A stretch of 64,000 bases of DNA from Ornithomonoglobus_A sp045532455 (GTDB taxonomy: Bacteria > Bacillota > Clostridia > UBA1381): the NCBI GenBank assembly GCA_045532455.1, contig JAZSFX010000048.1, positions 29,094 to 93,093 on the forward strand. The letters run 5' to 3'. How positions within the stretch are numbered: the stretch's first letter is position 1; each line of letters begins with the position of its first letter. Under the pieces are notes generated by a model. That model worked only from the letters and a program-made list of their open reading frames with translations, searched no databases and was not told the DNA's origin. Of the stretch, positions 23,785 to 32,900 are shown piece by piece. Made by a program: the position numbers and the translations under genes.

Positions 23785-23869
23785 ATTTAGTTTTCTTGGT
23801 CGCCATAAGTGGCGGTGTTGAACGGTTTGTTGGGGTTCGGCGTTTTGCGAATGAACCAAATATCGCAAT

Positions 23870-23909
23870 GTCCCGAACGTAGTGCGCTACCAAACTGCGC
23901 TACATCCCG
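23870..23909 (-). pseudogene. 5' half of a second tRNA-Pro (remnant)
   Basis: The minus strand begins CGGGATGTAGCGCAGTTTGG and continues through the D-arm to CTACG-TTCGGGA (anticodon loop CGG), matching the intact tRNA-Pro closely. After the loop, CATTGCGA replaces the expected CGTAG and no acceptor 3' strand follows. It sits right behind a good promoter, where the first tRNA of the operon should be. Confidence 0.8.
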
Positions 23910-23938
23910 TAGTTATTGCTATCTTTGCAACAAGAAAT

Positions 23939-23967
23939 ATTATACTATAAAAAACATAAAAAGTCAA
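23939..23967 (-). promoter_or_regulatory. Promoter of the tRNA-Pro unit
   Basis: TTGACT (23967-23962), 17 bases, TATAAT (23944-23939) on the minus strand, 30 bases before the pseudo-tRNA. Confidence 0.75.
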
Positions 23968-24069
23968 CACTTTTTGCCAATTTTCCTTGTAGAATTGTTG
24001 TTTTACACATATGTCAATAATGTTTTGATATATATAAATATCAGGTACAAATGTCAGAATAAAAAACAG

Positions 24070-24098
24070 TTGCAAAACGTCAACAGTTATGGTATAAT
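24070..24098 (+). promoter_or_regulatory. Promoter of the two-component operon
   Basis: TTGCAA (24070-24075), 17 bases, TATAAT (24093-24098). Confidence 0.65.
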
Positions 24099-24152
24099 TA
24101 AACGTGTAGGTTTTACTATATGGCAAAAATTTACAGAAAGGACGAACTCATT

Positions 24153-24839
24153 ATGCATAATTCAAAAGTGTTAATAGTTGATGATGATAAAAACATTGTC
24201 GAGCTTATAAAACTTAACATTGAAAAAGAGGGTTTTAGCACCGTTACTGCATACAATGGCGTTGAGGCACTAAAGGCATTCAAAGAAGAAGAAATATCTA
24301 TTATATTACTTGACGTTATGATGAGTGAAATGGACGGATTGCAAACCTGTCGCGAAATACGAAAGATAAGCAATGTTCCGATTATAATGCTTACTGCAAA
24401 GGGTGAAACCTTTGATAAGGTATTGGGACTTGAAATGGGTGCGGACGATTATATGGTTAAACCTTTTGAGGCAAAAGAGCTTATCGCGAGAGTAAAGGCT
24501 GTTCTTCGCAGAAGTGATAGCAAAGAAGAAACAAAAGACGAAGAAATACACTATCAGAATTTATCAATAAATATGTCTAACTACGAACTAAAGCTTAACG
24601 GTAAGCCTGTGGAAATTCCTGCACGTGAGCTTGAATTATTGTATTTCTTTGCATCAAATCCCGACAGAGTGTTCACTCGTGAGCAAATCTTAGAAAAGGT
24701 ATGGGGCTTTGACTATTACGGAGACACACGTACAATAGACGTACATATCAAGCGATTAAGAGATAAACTTGAGGGCATTGAAGGCGATTGGGAGCTTGTA
24801 ACAATCTGGCGTGTCGGCTACAAATTTAAAACAAAATGA
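24153..24839 (+). CDS. OmpR/PhoB-family response regulator
   Basis: 228 residues: a receiver domain with the acidic pocket VDDDK, phospho-acceptor Asp54 (ILLDVMMSEMDG), conserved Thr/Lys (MLTAKGE...MVKPFEAKEL), and a C-terminal winged helix (ELELLYFFASNPDRVFTREQILEKVWGFDYYGDTRTIDVHIKRLRDKLE). The start at ATG 24153 follows GAAAGGACGAACTCATT. It overlaps the histidine kinase by four bases (ATGA), so the two form a coupled pair. The regulon is unknown; the sequence is of the common VicR/PhoP-like group. Confidence 0.93.
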   Translation: MHNSKVLIVDDDKNIVELIKLNIEKEGFSTVTAYNGVEALKAFKEEEISIILLDVMMSEMDGLQTCREIRKISNVPIIMLTAKGETFDKVLGLEMGADDYMVKPFEAKELIARVKAVLRRSDSKEETKDEEIHYQNLSINMSNYELKLNGKPVEIPARELELLYFFASNPDRVFTREQILEKVWGFDYYGDTRTIDVHIKRLRDKLEGIEGDWELVTIWRVGYKFKTK

Positions 24840-26269
24840 AGCTAAAAGGAATCAGAAAAAGCATACTTGGACGTCTATTTGTTGCATATGTTGCCACCTT
24901 TTTGTGTGTACAGCTTGTAATGTTTGCTATGGTTGGTGCATTTGTGGGTAATTATTTTGTTAATCACAAGGTTGACGATATAATGAAAATAACACAGGAC
25001 ATAGAAAGATGGACCGCAGCTATGCACATAGATATTGTTGATACAAGAGCTAAGGAGGCATTTCGCAGGTCGCTTGATACGTGGAGTGATTATCTTAATG
25101 CTGATATCATCATTATCAACAATAATTATCAGGTAACAGAAACTACAAAGCGAGGCATTACAATCCCCAAAGAATATACCACCAGAGTTTTAAGAGGAGA
25201 AACAATCACCATAACAAGCAAGCTCAATGCACAGTATCCGCAAAAGGTTGTGTGCGTCGGAGTACCGCTAAGATATGAGGGGAACCAGATAGGTGCATTA
25301 TTCATAAATGCGTGGATGCCGCGAATTCGAAGTGAGTATACCGCGTTGATATGGGTTTTTGGATTGTTCTGTTTTATATCCGTTTTGGCATCGCTTGTGA
25401 TAGTGTATGTGCAGTCAAAAAAAATATCCCGACCAATTCTTGAAATAAATAATGCAGTACGTGATATTGCAGCTGGTAATTTTACCGAGCGCGTGAGTAT
25501 AGACTCGCCTGATGAAATAGGTCAGCTTGCCTCAAGTTTTAACTTTATGGCAGAATCAATCGAGAAGTCCGAAGCGCAGAAGATGGCATTCATATCAGAC
25601 GTCTCGCACGAATTACGAACACCGATGACGAGTATTTCTGGATTTGTAGAAGGAATTCTTGACGGAACAATTCCACCCGAAAGACAGGAAAAATACTTAA
25701 AGATTGTCCTTGACGAGTCAAGGCGTTTATCAAGACTTGTAAACGATTTGTTCGAAGTATCAAAGATGGAAAACAGTGAATATAAGCTAAATATTTCTCA
25801 GTTTGATATTAACGAACTTATAAGAATTTGCGTTATAGGCTTAGAAAGCAAATTCTGCGATAAAAATCTTGATTTAAACATAGATTTTGCACAAGATGAG
25901 CTTATTGCAATAGGAGATAAGGACTGCATAAACCGCGTCGTTTTAAACCTCGTGGATAATGCAATCAAATTCAGCTATCCAAACACAACAATCACAATTT
26001 CAACGTGGATAGAAAAAAGAAAGATATATGTTTCCGTAGGTAATTTCGGCGGCGGAATTGACAGTAACGATTTAGGAAACATATTCAACCGTTTCTATAA
26101 GACGGATAAATCAAGAAGTAAAGAAAAAAGCGGTGCAGGTCTTGGACTTGCTTTAGTTAAAAACATAATAACAATGCATAAACAAAATGTATGGGTTGAA
26201 TGTAACGATGCAAAAGAAGGCGCAAACGTGAAATACACAAAATTTACATTTACTCTCGAAGAAGCGTAA
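24836..26269 (+). CDS. Sensor histidine kinase, HAMP type
   Basis: 477 residues. TM1 (about 11-37), an extracytoplasmic sensor region (38-170), TM2 (171-193), HAMP (194-246), HisKA with His258 in SDVSHELRTPMTS, then HATPase motifs: N box NLVDNAIKFSY, G1 FGGGID, and G2 KSGAGLGLALVKNI. All catalytic motifs are intact. Partner of the overlapping upstream response regulator. Signal unknown. Confidence 0.93.
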   Translation: MKLKGIRKSILGRLFVAYVATFLCVQLVMFAMVGAFVGNYFVNHKVDDIMKITQDIERWTAAMHIDIVDTRAKEAFRRSLDTWSDYLNADIIIINNNYQVTETTKRGITIPKEYTTRVLRGETITITSKLNAQYPQKVVCVGVPLRYEGNQIGALFINAWMPRIRSEYTALIWVFGLFCFISVLASLVIVYVQSKKISRPILEINNAVRDIAAGNFTERVSIDSPDEIGQLASSFNFMAESIEKSEAQKMAFISDVSHELRTPMTSISGFVEGILDGTIPPERQEKYLKIVLDESRRLSRLVNDLFEVSKMENSEYKLNISQFDINELIRICVIGLESKFCDKNLDLNIDFAQDELIAIGDKDCINRVVLNLVDNAIKFSYPNTTITISTWIEKRKIYVSVGNFGGGIDSNDLGNIFNRFYKTDKSRSKEKSGAGLGLALVKNIITMHKQNVWVECNDAKEGANVKYTKFTFTLEEA

Positions 26270-26296
26270 TATTTTATTTAAGAAAGGAATAAATAA

Positions 26297-28000
26297 ATGA
26301 ACAATCTATCAATCTACAAAAAACCTTTGTATGAGGCGAGAAAAATCAAGGACCTTAAGGATATGGTGCAAAGCAGTTGTGAGTTATATGCAGACAATGC
26401 CGCATTCTTAGTAAAAAGAGACGGTGTATATAGTCCTGTAACATACAGACAGTATATGGACGATATAAATGCACTCGGCACAAAGCTTATAGATATGGGC
26501 CTAAAAAACGAAAAAATTGCGGTAGTAGGAGAGGCATCATATAGCTGGGCACTTACATATCTTGCGATAGTATGTGGTGTAGGTGTTGTTGTTCCGCTTG
26601 ATAAAGAGCTTCCTGAGGAAGAAATGAAAAACCTCATAGAGATTGCAGACCTTAAAATGATAGTGTATTCGCCAAAGGTTAAAACAATCACAGACGATAT
26701 TAACGTTCAGTACAAAATACCTATGGGCGAGGAACTTGATAAGCTTGTAGAAGAGGGCAGAGAGCTTGTAAAAAATGGCGACAGAAGATTTATCGATGCC
26801 GTTATTGACCCTGAGGAAATGGCTATTCTGTTATTCACCTCAGGCACAACAGGTATGGCAAAGGGTGTTATGCACAACCACCGTACAATATGTGTAAATC
26901 TGCAGTCTATGGTTACAATGTTCTACGTAGGACCTGGTGATGTATTCCTTTCAGTTTTACCTATACACCACACATACGAGTGTACCTGCGGCTTCCTGTG
27001 CCCGATATACAGAGGCTCAACCATTGCGCACTGCGAGGGTTTGAAGTACGTTGTAAACAATTTAAAAGAATCAAAAGCAACAATCGTTTTGGGTGTTCCA
27101 CTATTGTTTGAGAAAATGTACAATACAATAAATAAGAATATCGATAAAAACGGAATGAGAAAGAAAGTTAACTTTGCAATAAAGCTAAGTAATTTCTTAA
27201 GGTTGTTTGGTATTGATGTTTCAAGAAAGTTGTTTAAACAAATACACGATAATTTTGGCGGAAATTTAAGAGTATTCATAAGCGGTGCAGCAGGTATCGA
27301 CCCCAAAATTCCAAAGGGCTTCAGAGATTTTGGTATACAGATGATTCAGGGTTACGGTTTAACAGAGTGCGCTCCTATTGCGGCACTTAACCGTGATATA
27401 TTGTATAAAGATGATGCGGCAGGACTTCCGCTTCCGGGTGTTGAGCTTAAAATAGACAACCCGAATGCCGAGGGTGTTGGCGAAGTGCTTATCAAGGGTG
27501 GAAATGTTATGATGGGTTACTATAATGCTCCCGACCTAACTGCCGAGGCAATAGTTGACGGATGGTACCATAGTGGCGACCTTGGATATATCGACGAGGA
27601 CTCATTCCTGCATATCACAGGCAGAATGAAGAGTGTTATTATTACAAAGAACGGTAAAAATGTATTCCCCGAGGAACTTGAATCATATCTTGGCAGAAGC
27701 AAGTATATAGAAGAAAGTCTTATACTTGGTAAAGAGAATGCAGATGACGTGGTAATATCAGCACAGATAATTCCTTGCTATGCAGAAATTGAAGCAGATT
27801 TAGGGAAGGATTATACCGAGGAGCAACTCATAGGCTTAATAAAGGGCGAGATTGCAAAGGTGAACGATATCGTTCAGGGATATAAGAGAATTACTAAATT
27901 CAGCATAAGAATACGTCCGTTTGAAAAAACAACAACTCAGAAAATTCAAAGATTCAAGACTGAAAACATTTCCGAAGAGGGAAATATAATAGGTAAATAA
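26297..28000 (+). CDS. AMP-binding long-chain acyl-CoA synthetase
   Basis: A 567-residue adenylate-forming enzyme. Phosphate loop AILLFTSGTTGMAKGVMHNHRT near residue 180, IQGYGLTECAPIAALN (A5), GWYHSGDLGYIDEDSFLHITGR (A7/A8), and the terminal catalytic Lys region KTTTQKIQRF. The first 100 residues (SYSWALTYLAIVCGVGVVVPLDKELP) match fatty-acid CoA ligases. It lies 27 bases after the kinase, possibly in the same transcript, and ends at a bidirectional terminator. Chain-length preference cannot be predicted. Confidence 0.88.
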   Translation: MNNLSIYKKPLYEARKIKDLKDMVQSSCELYADNAAFLVKRDGVYSPVTYRQYMDDINALGTKLIDMGLKNEKIAVVGEASYSWALTYLAIVCGVGVVVPLDKELPEEEMKNLIEIADLKMIVYSPKVKTITDDINVQYKIPMGEELDKLVEEGRELVKNGDRRFIDAVIDPEEMAILLFTSGTTGMAKGVMHNHRTICVNLQSMVTMFYVGPGDVFLSVLPIHHTYECTCGFLCPIYRGSTIAHCEGLKYVVNNLKESKATIVLGVPLLFEKMYNTINKNIDKNGMRKKVNFAIKLSNFLRLFGIDVSRKLFKQIHDNFGGNLRVFISGAAGIDPKIPKGFRDFGIQMIQGYGLTECAPIAALNRDILYKDDAAGLPLPGVELKIDNPNAEGVGEVLIKGGNVMMGYYNAPDLTAEAIVDGWYHSGDLGYIDEDSFLHITGRMKSVIITKNGKNVFPEELESYLGRSKYIEESLILGKENADDVVISAQIIPCYAEIEADLGKDYTEEQLIGLIKGEIAKVNDIVQGYKRITKFSIRIRPFEKTTTQKIQRFKTENISEEGNIIGK

Positions 28001-28040
28001 TTAAAGAAAACTATCTCGCTTATGAGATAGTTTTCTTTAA
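28001..28040. terminator. Bidirectional terminator that includes the end of spoIIID
   Basis: A perfect 17-bp stem (TTAAAGAAAACTATCTC and complement) with loop GCTTAT. Its right arm encodes the last residues of SpoIIID (ELKKTIS). Confidence 0.9.
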
Positions 28041-28301
28041 TTCTCTTTGTATGCGATATTTATTTTTAGTTGCCAGACCACCGCGTATATGTCGTTCCGC
28101 TTTGTTTGTGTCGAGGATTTTTTTTGTTTCGGTGTAAAGTTGCGGATTTATCTTTAACAGTCGTTCGTGAACGTCTTTGTGTACTGTGCTTTTCGAGATA
28201 TTAAAAACCTTTGCAGTCTTTCTGACTGTTGTGTTGTGTTGGGTTATGTATTGTGCAAGCTCTATTGCCCGTTTTTCTATATAATCCTTCAAAAATTCCA
28301 C
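28020..28301 (-). CDS. spoIIID: Sporulation transcription factor SpoIIID
   Basis: A mother-cell DNA-binding regulator acting between sigma-E and sigma-K. About 93 residues: KDYIEKRAIELAQYITQHNTTVRKTAKVFNISKSTVHKDVHERLLKINPQLYTETKKILDTNKAERHIRGGLATKNKY, with the helix-turn-helix VRKTAKVFNISKSTVHKDV and the conserved basic C-terminus. The start may be GTG 28301 (AAAGG three bases upstream) or TTG 28292, which gives the usual length. A sigma-E-like promoter lies directly upstream. It marks the organism as a spore former. Confidence 0.95.
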   Translation of the reverse strand: MEFLKDYIEKRAIELAQYITQHNTTVRKTAKVFNISKSTVHKDVHERLLKINPQLYTETKKILDTNKAERHIRGGLATKNKYRIQRELKKTIS

Positions 28302-28316
28302 CGACCTTTCTTCTAC

Positions 28317-28345
28317 AATATATGAATATTGCCGGTGAATTATGA
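28317..28345 (-). promoter_or_regulatory. Sigma-E-like promoter of spoIIID
   Basis: TCATAAT (28345-28339), 14 bases, CATATATT (28324-28317). This fits the B. subtilis sigma-E pattern KMATATT / CATACAHT with one mismatch in each box. Confidence 0.55.
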
Positions 28346-28369
28346 AACAAAAAAAGACATTTCAAGGAA

Positions 28370-28399
28370 TTGACAAAAACCCATAACTTATGATATTAT
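28370..28399 (+). promoter_or_regulatory. Promoter of the plus-strand ATP-grasp gene
   Basis: TTGACA (28370-28375), 18 bases, TATTAT (28394-28399). Confidence 0.65.
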
Positions 28400-28437
28400 T
28401 AAATTACTATAGAGTTTTCAGAAAGAGTGAGGAATAT

Positions 28438-29538
28438 ATGAAAAAACTTGTTGTAATTGGTGCAAATAGCTTTCAAAACCGTTTGATTTTAAAAGCGAAA
28501 GAGATGGGGTACGAAACACATGTGTTTGCTTGGGAATGTGGAGATATAGGTGAAAAAACAGCAGATTTCTTTTATCCTATCAGTATAGTTGAGAAGGATA
28601 AAATACTTGAAATTTGTAAAAAAATTAATCCTGATGGAGTGTGTTCAATAGCATCTGACTTAGCAAGTATAACGGTAAATTATGTAGCTGATAAGCTTGG
28701 ACTTTCTTGTAATCCGCCCACTATTATTAACCGCTGTACAAATAAATATGATATGCGCGAATGTTTTATGAAAGCCGGATTGCCTACACCTCGGTTCATA
28801 AAAACGGACAAAATTTGCAACGAGATAAAAACTATGAACTTCCCGCTTATAGTTAAACCAACAGACAGGTCGGGAAGCCGAAGTATAACTAAGGTTTACA
28901 CCTTAAATGAAATGGAAAATGCAATTTCGGCAGCAGTGAAGGATTCTTTTGAGGGTATGGCAATTGTGGAGGAATACATCAGTGGAGATGAATATAGTTG
29001 CGAGTGCATTACATATAACGGAGAGCATACATATTTAACAATTACTAAGAAATTCACTACAGGAGAACCTAATTTTATAGAAACAGGACATATCCAACCA
29101 GCAGGGTTATCGAAAGAGCTGGAAGAACAGATTAAAAGGTGCATTTTTGATGCATTAGATGCACTTGGTGTAAAAAACAGTGCCAGTCATTCTGAATTCA
29201 AAGTAGACGAAAATGGAGAAATAAGAATTATAGAAATAGGTGCGCGAATGGGTGGAGACTGTATAGGCTCTGATCTGGTTTGGTTGTCAACAGGATACGA
29301 TTATGTGAAAATGGTAATAGACGTAGCCTGTGGGAATAAACCTGAAATAGTTGCGAAGGGCAAAAGACGCAAAGCTGAAATCAGATTCATTTTCAACGAA
29401 AAGGATATTGATATGTTAGAAAAGATTAGGAAAGAAACACCCGAAAAAATATATTTTGTGAGCGATATAGTCAAGGAGAATAAGGTGAGCGATAGCTCTA
29501 CCAGATGGGGATATTACATACTTACTGATAAAATATAA
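28438..29538 (+). CDS. ATP-grasp ligase (carboxylate-amine ligase type)
   Basis: 366 residues. The N-terminal preATP-grasp Rossmann domain is KKLVVIGANSFQNRLILKAKEMGYETHVFAWE. The ATP-grasp core reads PLIVKPTDRSGSRSITKVYTLNEME, MAIVEEYISGDEYSCECITYNGE, and the Mg/ATP triad IRIIEIGARMGGDCIGSDLVWLSTGYD. The family ligates a carboxylate to an amine or thiol through an acyl phosphate. The start at ATG 28438 has GTGAGGAATAT before it. It converges on the glycan operon, separated by a terminator, and may act with it. Substrate unknown. Confidence 0.8.
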   Translation: MKKLVVIGANSFQNRLILKAKEMGYETHVFAWECGDIGEKTADFFYPISIVEKDKILEICKKINPDGVCSIASDLASITVNYVADKLGLSCNPPTIINRCTNKYDMRECFMKAGLPTPRFIKTDKICNEIKTMNFPLIVKPTDRSGSRSITKVYTLNEMENAISAAVKDSFEGMAIVEEYISGDEYSCECITYNGEHTYLTITKKFTTGEPNFIETGHIQPAGLSKELEEQIKRCIFDALDALGVKNSASHSEFKVDENGEIRIIEIGARMGGDCIGSDLVWLSTGYDYVKMVIDVACGNKPEIVAKGKRRKAEIRFIFNEKDIDMLEKIRKETPEKIYFVSDIVKENKVSDSSTRWGYYILTDKI

Positions 29539-29542
29539 AAAA

Positions 29543-29570
29543 GACCGACATCAAATGATGTCGGTTTTTC
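29543..29570. terminator. Bidirectional terminator between converging ATP-grasp genes
   Basis: ACCGACATCA / TGATGTCGGT stem flanked by A-run and T-run. Confidence 0.88.
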
Positions 29571-29571
29571 C

Positions 29572-30597
29572 TTATATTTGACTCAATATTTCTTCGAATT
29601 CAGCTTTTTTGCCAATTTTATCACACATTTGTTGTCCTACAAACTGTCCAAGTGAATTACCTTCAACTATGACCCAATTACCTTCCTTTGTATAAGCCAT
29701 ATCCCAACCAACATACCTGTTTTTGTGATATCTTAAAGCTGCCGTTTCCGCAAGTTTCAATGCCTGTTCAAATTCAGGAAGTTTTTTTCCTTTAAATGAA
29801 ATATGCGTGTCAGGGTGCTCCCTATATACTTTTGTGAGTTCGTCTATGCCGTCGGATGTAATAGTTCCATCCATCCCTACAGAACATAAAATTCCACCGG
29901 CGCCTCCATTATCTACAAAGCTGTTTCCTCTTCCCGTCTTGAAGAAAGGTGAGTAATGAATGACCTTATAGTCATCAGGAGAATTTCCTGTCAATATTGT
30001 TACAATTCTTATAGTATTAACTGATTGAGGGTGAAATATTGCCAATTCATTTCCTTGTTCAATCGGCTCTTCCATCACAAATGGAACTTTGTTTTTCAAG
30101 TTTTCCCACAGTTCGTCTTTGTTTTTTTCAGCTGTATTATATAATTTTACTCCTTTACCGCAACAGTTGGACTCATCTTTGTATACAAAAGCGGAATGAT
30201 TTATCAAAAAACTGTCATAATCGTCTTTTGTATTCACCGTTACTATGTCGCGTCCATAAAGGTCTGAGAAAAGTTGATAGGTTTTTCCTTTGCATGTATA
30301 AACCTTACACCCTTTTATTGTATTTAGTTTTTTGAAATATTTCCATCTTTTACATTCGGTTACAAAAGACGCTGGATCATTATTTCTTACATCAAACCAG
30401 TAAAATTCCTCATATGACAAACCGTATTTTAACAGATATTTCAGCATTAATTTTTTATCTTCTTGAGTTGATATAGCACGAAAGCGTTTCAAATAAGTAT
30501 TTCTTCTATGTTTCAACAAATAGAGAGCCTTTCTTAAGGGTTGTATAGGAAAAAGCTTTAACCATAAGAAATAATTAATTTCACTTTTTAAACTCAT
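29572..30597 (-). CDS. Sugar-transfer-associated ATP-grasp protein, paralogue 1
   Basis: 341 residues of the ATPgrasp_ST family, found in polysaccharide loci. Seen here: SAFVYKDESNCCGKGVKLYN (nucleotide loop), PFVMEEPIEQGNELAIFHPQSVNTIRIVTILTG, FVDNGGAGGILCSVG, and the C-terminal metal-binding region YVGWDMAYTKEGNWVIVEGNSLGQF. It overlaps the flippase gene by 17 bases and is the last gene of the operon. It is a diverged paralogue of the gene at 31823-32896. The reaction is not established for the family; I infer amide formation on a sugar or lipid-linked sugar. Confidence 0.85.
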   Translation of the reverse strand: MSLKSEINYFLWLKLFPIQPLRKALYLLKHRRNTYLKRFRAISTQEDKKLMLKYLLKYGLSYEEFYWFDVRNNDPASFVTECKRWKYFKKLNTIKGCKVYTCKGKTYQLFSDLYGRDIVTVNTKDDYDSFLINHSAFVYKDESNCCGKGVKLYNTAEKNKDELWENLKNKVPFVMEEPIEQGNELAIFHPQSVNTIRIVTILTGNSPDDYKVIHYSPFFKTGRGNSFVDNGGAGGILCSVGMDGTITSDGIDELTKVYREHPDTHISFKGKKLPEFEQALKLAETAALRYHKNRYVGWDMAYTKEGNWVIVEGNSLGQFVGQQMCDKIGKKAEFEEILSQI

Positions 30598-31804
30598 AAT
30601 TTACACTCCTTTTTTGCATTTTTATGATTCCTGACAAAATAACAATCACAAGTTTTACTGTATTGGATATAAGAGATGCCCATGCATAACCGACTATCCC
30701 TAAATTATTGGTTAAAATCATAGAAAGAGGCACGTAAGTAGCTGCATATACCAGATGAATACCAAGATGATACTTTGAACCAAGTGAATTGAGTATAAGA
30801 ACCATCGGCAATGATGAAACAAGCCCTATAATCTGTGCTGCATTTACTATAACATTTAATCCATGCATTTGAGGGTAAAGATTTGGATAGAAAAGCTTTG
30901 TAAATATAGGGGTTCCAATTAGGCACATCAGATAAAACCCGATTCCTATAACAATATAAATTTTACAGGCTGACAAAAATTCTGTTCTTGTCTGTGAACG
31001 GTTATTTGCTGAGACATAGCTTAATGTTATTGTGTTTATCGGTGCTACAAACATAAGTAGTGTTTTACCTATAAGCGACACTGCATAGTAAATAGAAACC
31101 GCTCTTGCGTCAATAAAATTCAACAATATAATTCTGTCAAGATTTTCAATAGTATAGGTTATTGCCGAGGATGCACAAAGAGTTAAAACTGCAAAAGTAA
31201 GTTTTTTCGTATTTTGAGAACGTTTCTCGGGTTTAAATATACTGCCTTTTAAAACAATATAAAGTACTCCTGCAAGTTCGCCGGTAATAAAAATCAAATA
31301 CCATTGTTCCGTAATAAAATATAGTACTGTGCCAACTAAATATCCCAACGAAATTATGATGAAAAATATTAGACATATTTTGAAATTTAATTTAAGGCGG
31401 TATTCGACAGTACAGTAAAATCGGTATGTTGTTATTGCAAGAATCAATGAATAACCAATAAGTTCGGGTGTATTAAGTCGATTTGATACGATTACTGCAC
31501 CTAAAAGTGTTGAAATCAAAACCAAAATAACAGAAATGAGGTTATAATCTCCATTGGTTGTTTCATACTCTTTTCTTACAACAAGCCTTGTCTGCGATAA
31601 CGAATACCCCACGGTCTGAGCAATGATATATACAACGCTCATATAATAAACTATACTGCCGAGCGTTTCTTCTCCGTGCCAGTGATTTATCAAAGGATAA
31701 ATTATAAGTTGAAGAACCACTTGAAGAATCAGCATTGAACCCATGCTGTAAATGTAATCTGATATATATTTCTTGTTCGCAGAAAAAATTTTTACTATAT
31801 TCAT
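30581..31804 (-). CDS. Wzx/MATE-like polysaccharide flippase
   Basis: 407 residues with about 12 hydrophobic segments, starting YIYSMGSMLILQVVLQLIIYPLINHWHGEE. The layout is that of the lipid-linked oligosaccharide flippases in the MVF superfamily (SYSLSQTRLVVRKEYE near TM2/3). Between two ATP-grasp genes in the glycan operon, the likely cargo is the polyprenyl-linked amino-sugar made by the neighbours. Topology is estimated from hydrophobicity by eye. Confidence 0.82.
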   Translation of the reverse strand: MNIVKIFSANKKYISDYIYSMGSMLILQVVLQLIIYPLINHWHGEETLGSIVYYMSVVYIIAQTVGYSLSQTRLVVRKEYETTNGDYNLISVILVLISTLLGAVIVSNRLNTPELIGYSLILAITTYRFYCTVEYRLKLNFKICLIFFIIISLGYLVGTVLYFITEQWYLIFITGELAGVLYIVLKGSIFKPEKRSQNTKKLTFAVLTLCASSAITYTIENLDRIILLNFIDARAVSIYYAVSLIGKTLLMFVAPINTITLSYVSANNRSQTRTEFLSACKIYIVIGIGFYLMCLIGTPIFTKLFYPNLYPQMHGLNVIVNAAQIIGLVSSLPMVLILNSLGSKYHLGIHLVYAATYVPLSMILTNNLGIVGYAWASLISNTVKLVIVILSGIIKMQKRSVNYEFKK

Positions 31805-31822
31805 AACATTACCTTTTATTAG

Positions 31823-32896
31823 TTATTTTTTTAGCCACTCTATAAGATCTTTTGTATATTCACCAAAAAGAGGACCATTAACAAACTGATAATATATTAC
31901 TCCGGGACCTTTTATGTTATATTCCATAACAGCAGGTTCTGAGTTTTCGTCCAAGATGAAATCCCAACCAATGAACTTAAAATGGGGCAGTTTTTTGTGT
32001 GCACTTTTTGCAATACGCTCCATTTTGTCGTAGTTAGGAATTGGTGTGCCACTAAATTCTATGCCATTGGGGAGTTTTGTTATATATGTACCATTTGAAT
32101 AATATGCTTTTTCTTTTAATAGGCCATTTTTATTAATTCCAATTATGACCATTCCTTTTCCATCTTTTGTAGTTGTGTTATCACATACTTCTCCTTCACC
32201 GCCTACTCTTAGAGCTGATGAAACAGAGTATACAGTTTCATTTATGTAAAGGGTAATAATTCTAACTATATTAACAGAGGATTTATTAAACGAGTTCATT
32301 AGTTCGCTTTGAATAAATGGTTCCTGAATAACAAAATTGGCTTTAAAATCTTCAAACACTTTAATATGATTATCGGTATTTTCAATTAGCCTAACTCCTC
32401 GACCAAATCCATTATCTATAGAGGGTTTGATAATGTAGTTTTTCATGGGTTTGACGATATTTAAAGCGTCCTCTTTGCTGATAGGATTATAATCATGGTC
32501 AAGGTATTGTCCTGAAATGTTTCTTACAATAGTTCTTGGGAATTTAATTTCAGGAAAGAACATATCAAAATATGATTTGTCTGACCATGAATTCTTAAAT
32601 GTGGGATGATTCAACTTAAGTTCTATTCCTGTACGAAAGACTAGTTCTGGAAGTATCTTTGGGTCAAAATTTCCGGTTACAGACTTTATCAAAGTGTGAG
32701 TAGAGTAATCGAGCAATCCCAGACCACCCCACAATTTTTTTACTGATTTTTTCTCTTCTATGGTTAGCTTTTGAATAGGAATATCGTTGTTTTTTAAATA
32801 TTTAAAATAATGTTTTGAAGATTTCTTGCAACAGTATATTCTATATAAGGACATAACTCCTATATAAAATTTATCAAATAGTCCTGTAGCATCCAT
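31823..32896 (-). CDS. Sugar-transfer-associated ATP-grasp protein, paralogue 2
   Basis: 357 residues of ATPgrasp_ST. Motifs: NYIIKPSIDNGFGRGVRLIENT, FVIQEPFIQSELMNSFNKSSVNIVRIITLYINE, GGEGEVCDNTTTKDGKGMVIIGINKNG, and FKFIGWDFILDENSEPAVMEYNIKGPG. The SVNIVRI segment aligns with SVNTIRI of paralogue 1. The N-terminal 60 residues are basic and Cys-rich (YRIYCCKKSSKHYFKYL), perhaps for membrane association. It lies between the flippase and the GT2. Substrate unknown; two different paralogues in one operon suggest two ligation steps or two acceptors. Confidence 0.85.
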   Translation of the reverse strand: MDATGLFDKFYIGVMSLYRIYCCKKSSKHYFKYLKNNDIPIQKLTIEEKKSVKKLWGGLGLLDYSTHTLIKSVTGNFDPKILPELVFRTGIELKLNHPTFKNSWSDKSYFDMFFPEIKFPRTIVRNISGQYLDHDYNPISKEDALNIVKPMKNYIIKPSIDNGFGRGVRLIENTDNHIKVFEDFKANFVIQEPFIQSELMNSFNKSSVNIVRIITLYINETVYSVSSALRVGGEGEVCDNTTTKDGKGMVIIGINKNGLLKEKAYYSNGTYITKLPNGIEFSGTPIPNYDKMERIAKSAHKKLPHFKFIGWDFILDENSEPAVMEYNIKGPGVIYYQFVNGPLFGEYTKDLIEWLKK

Positions 32897-32900
32897 AATA

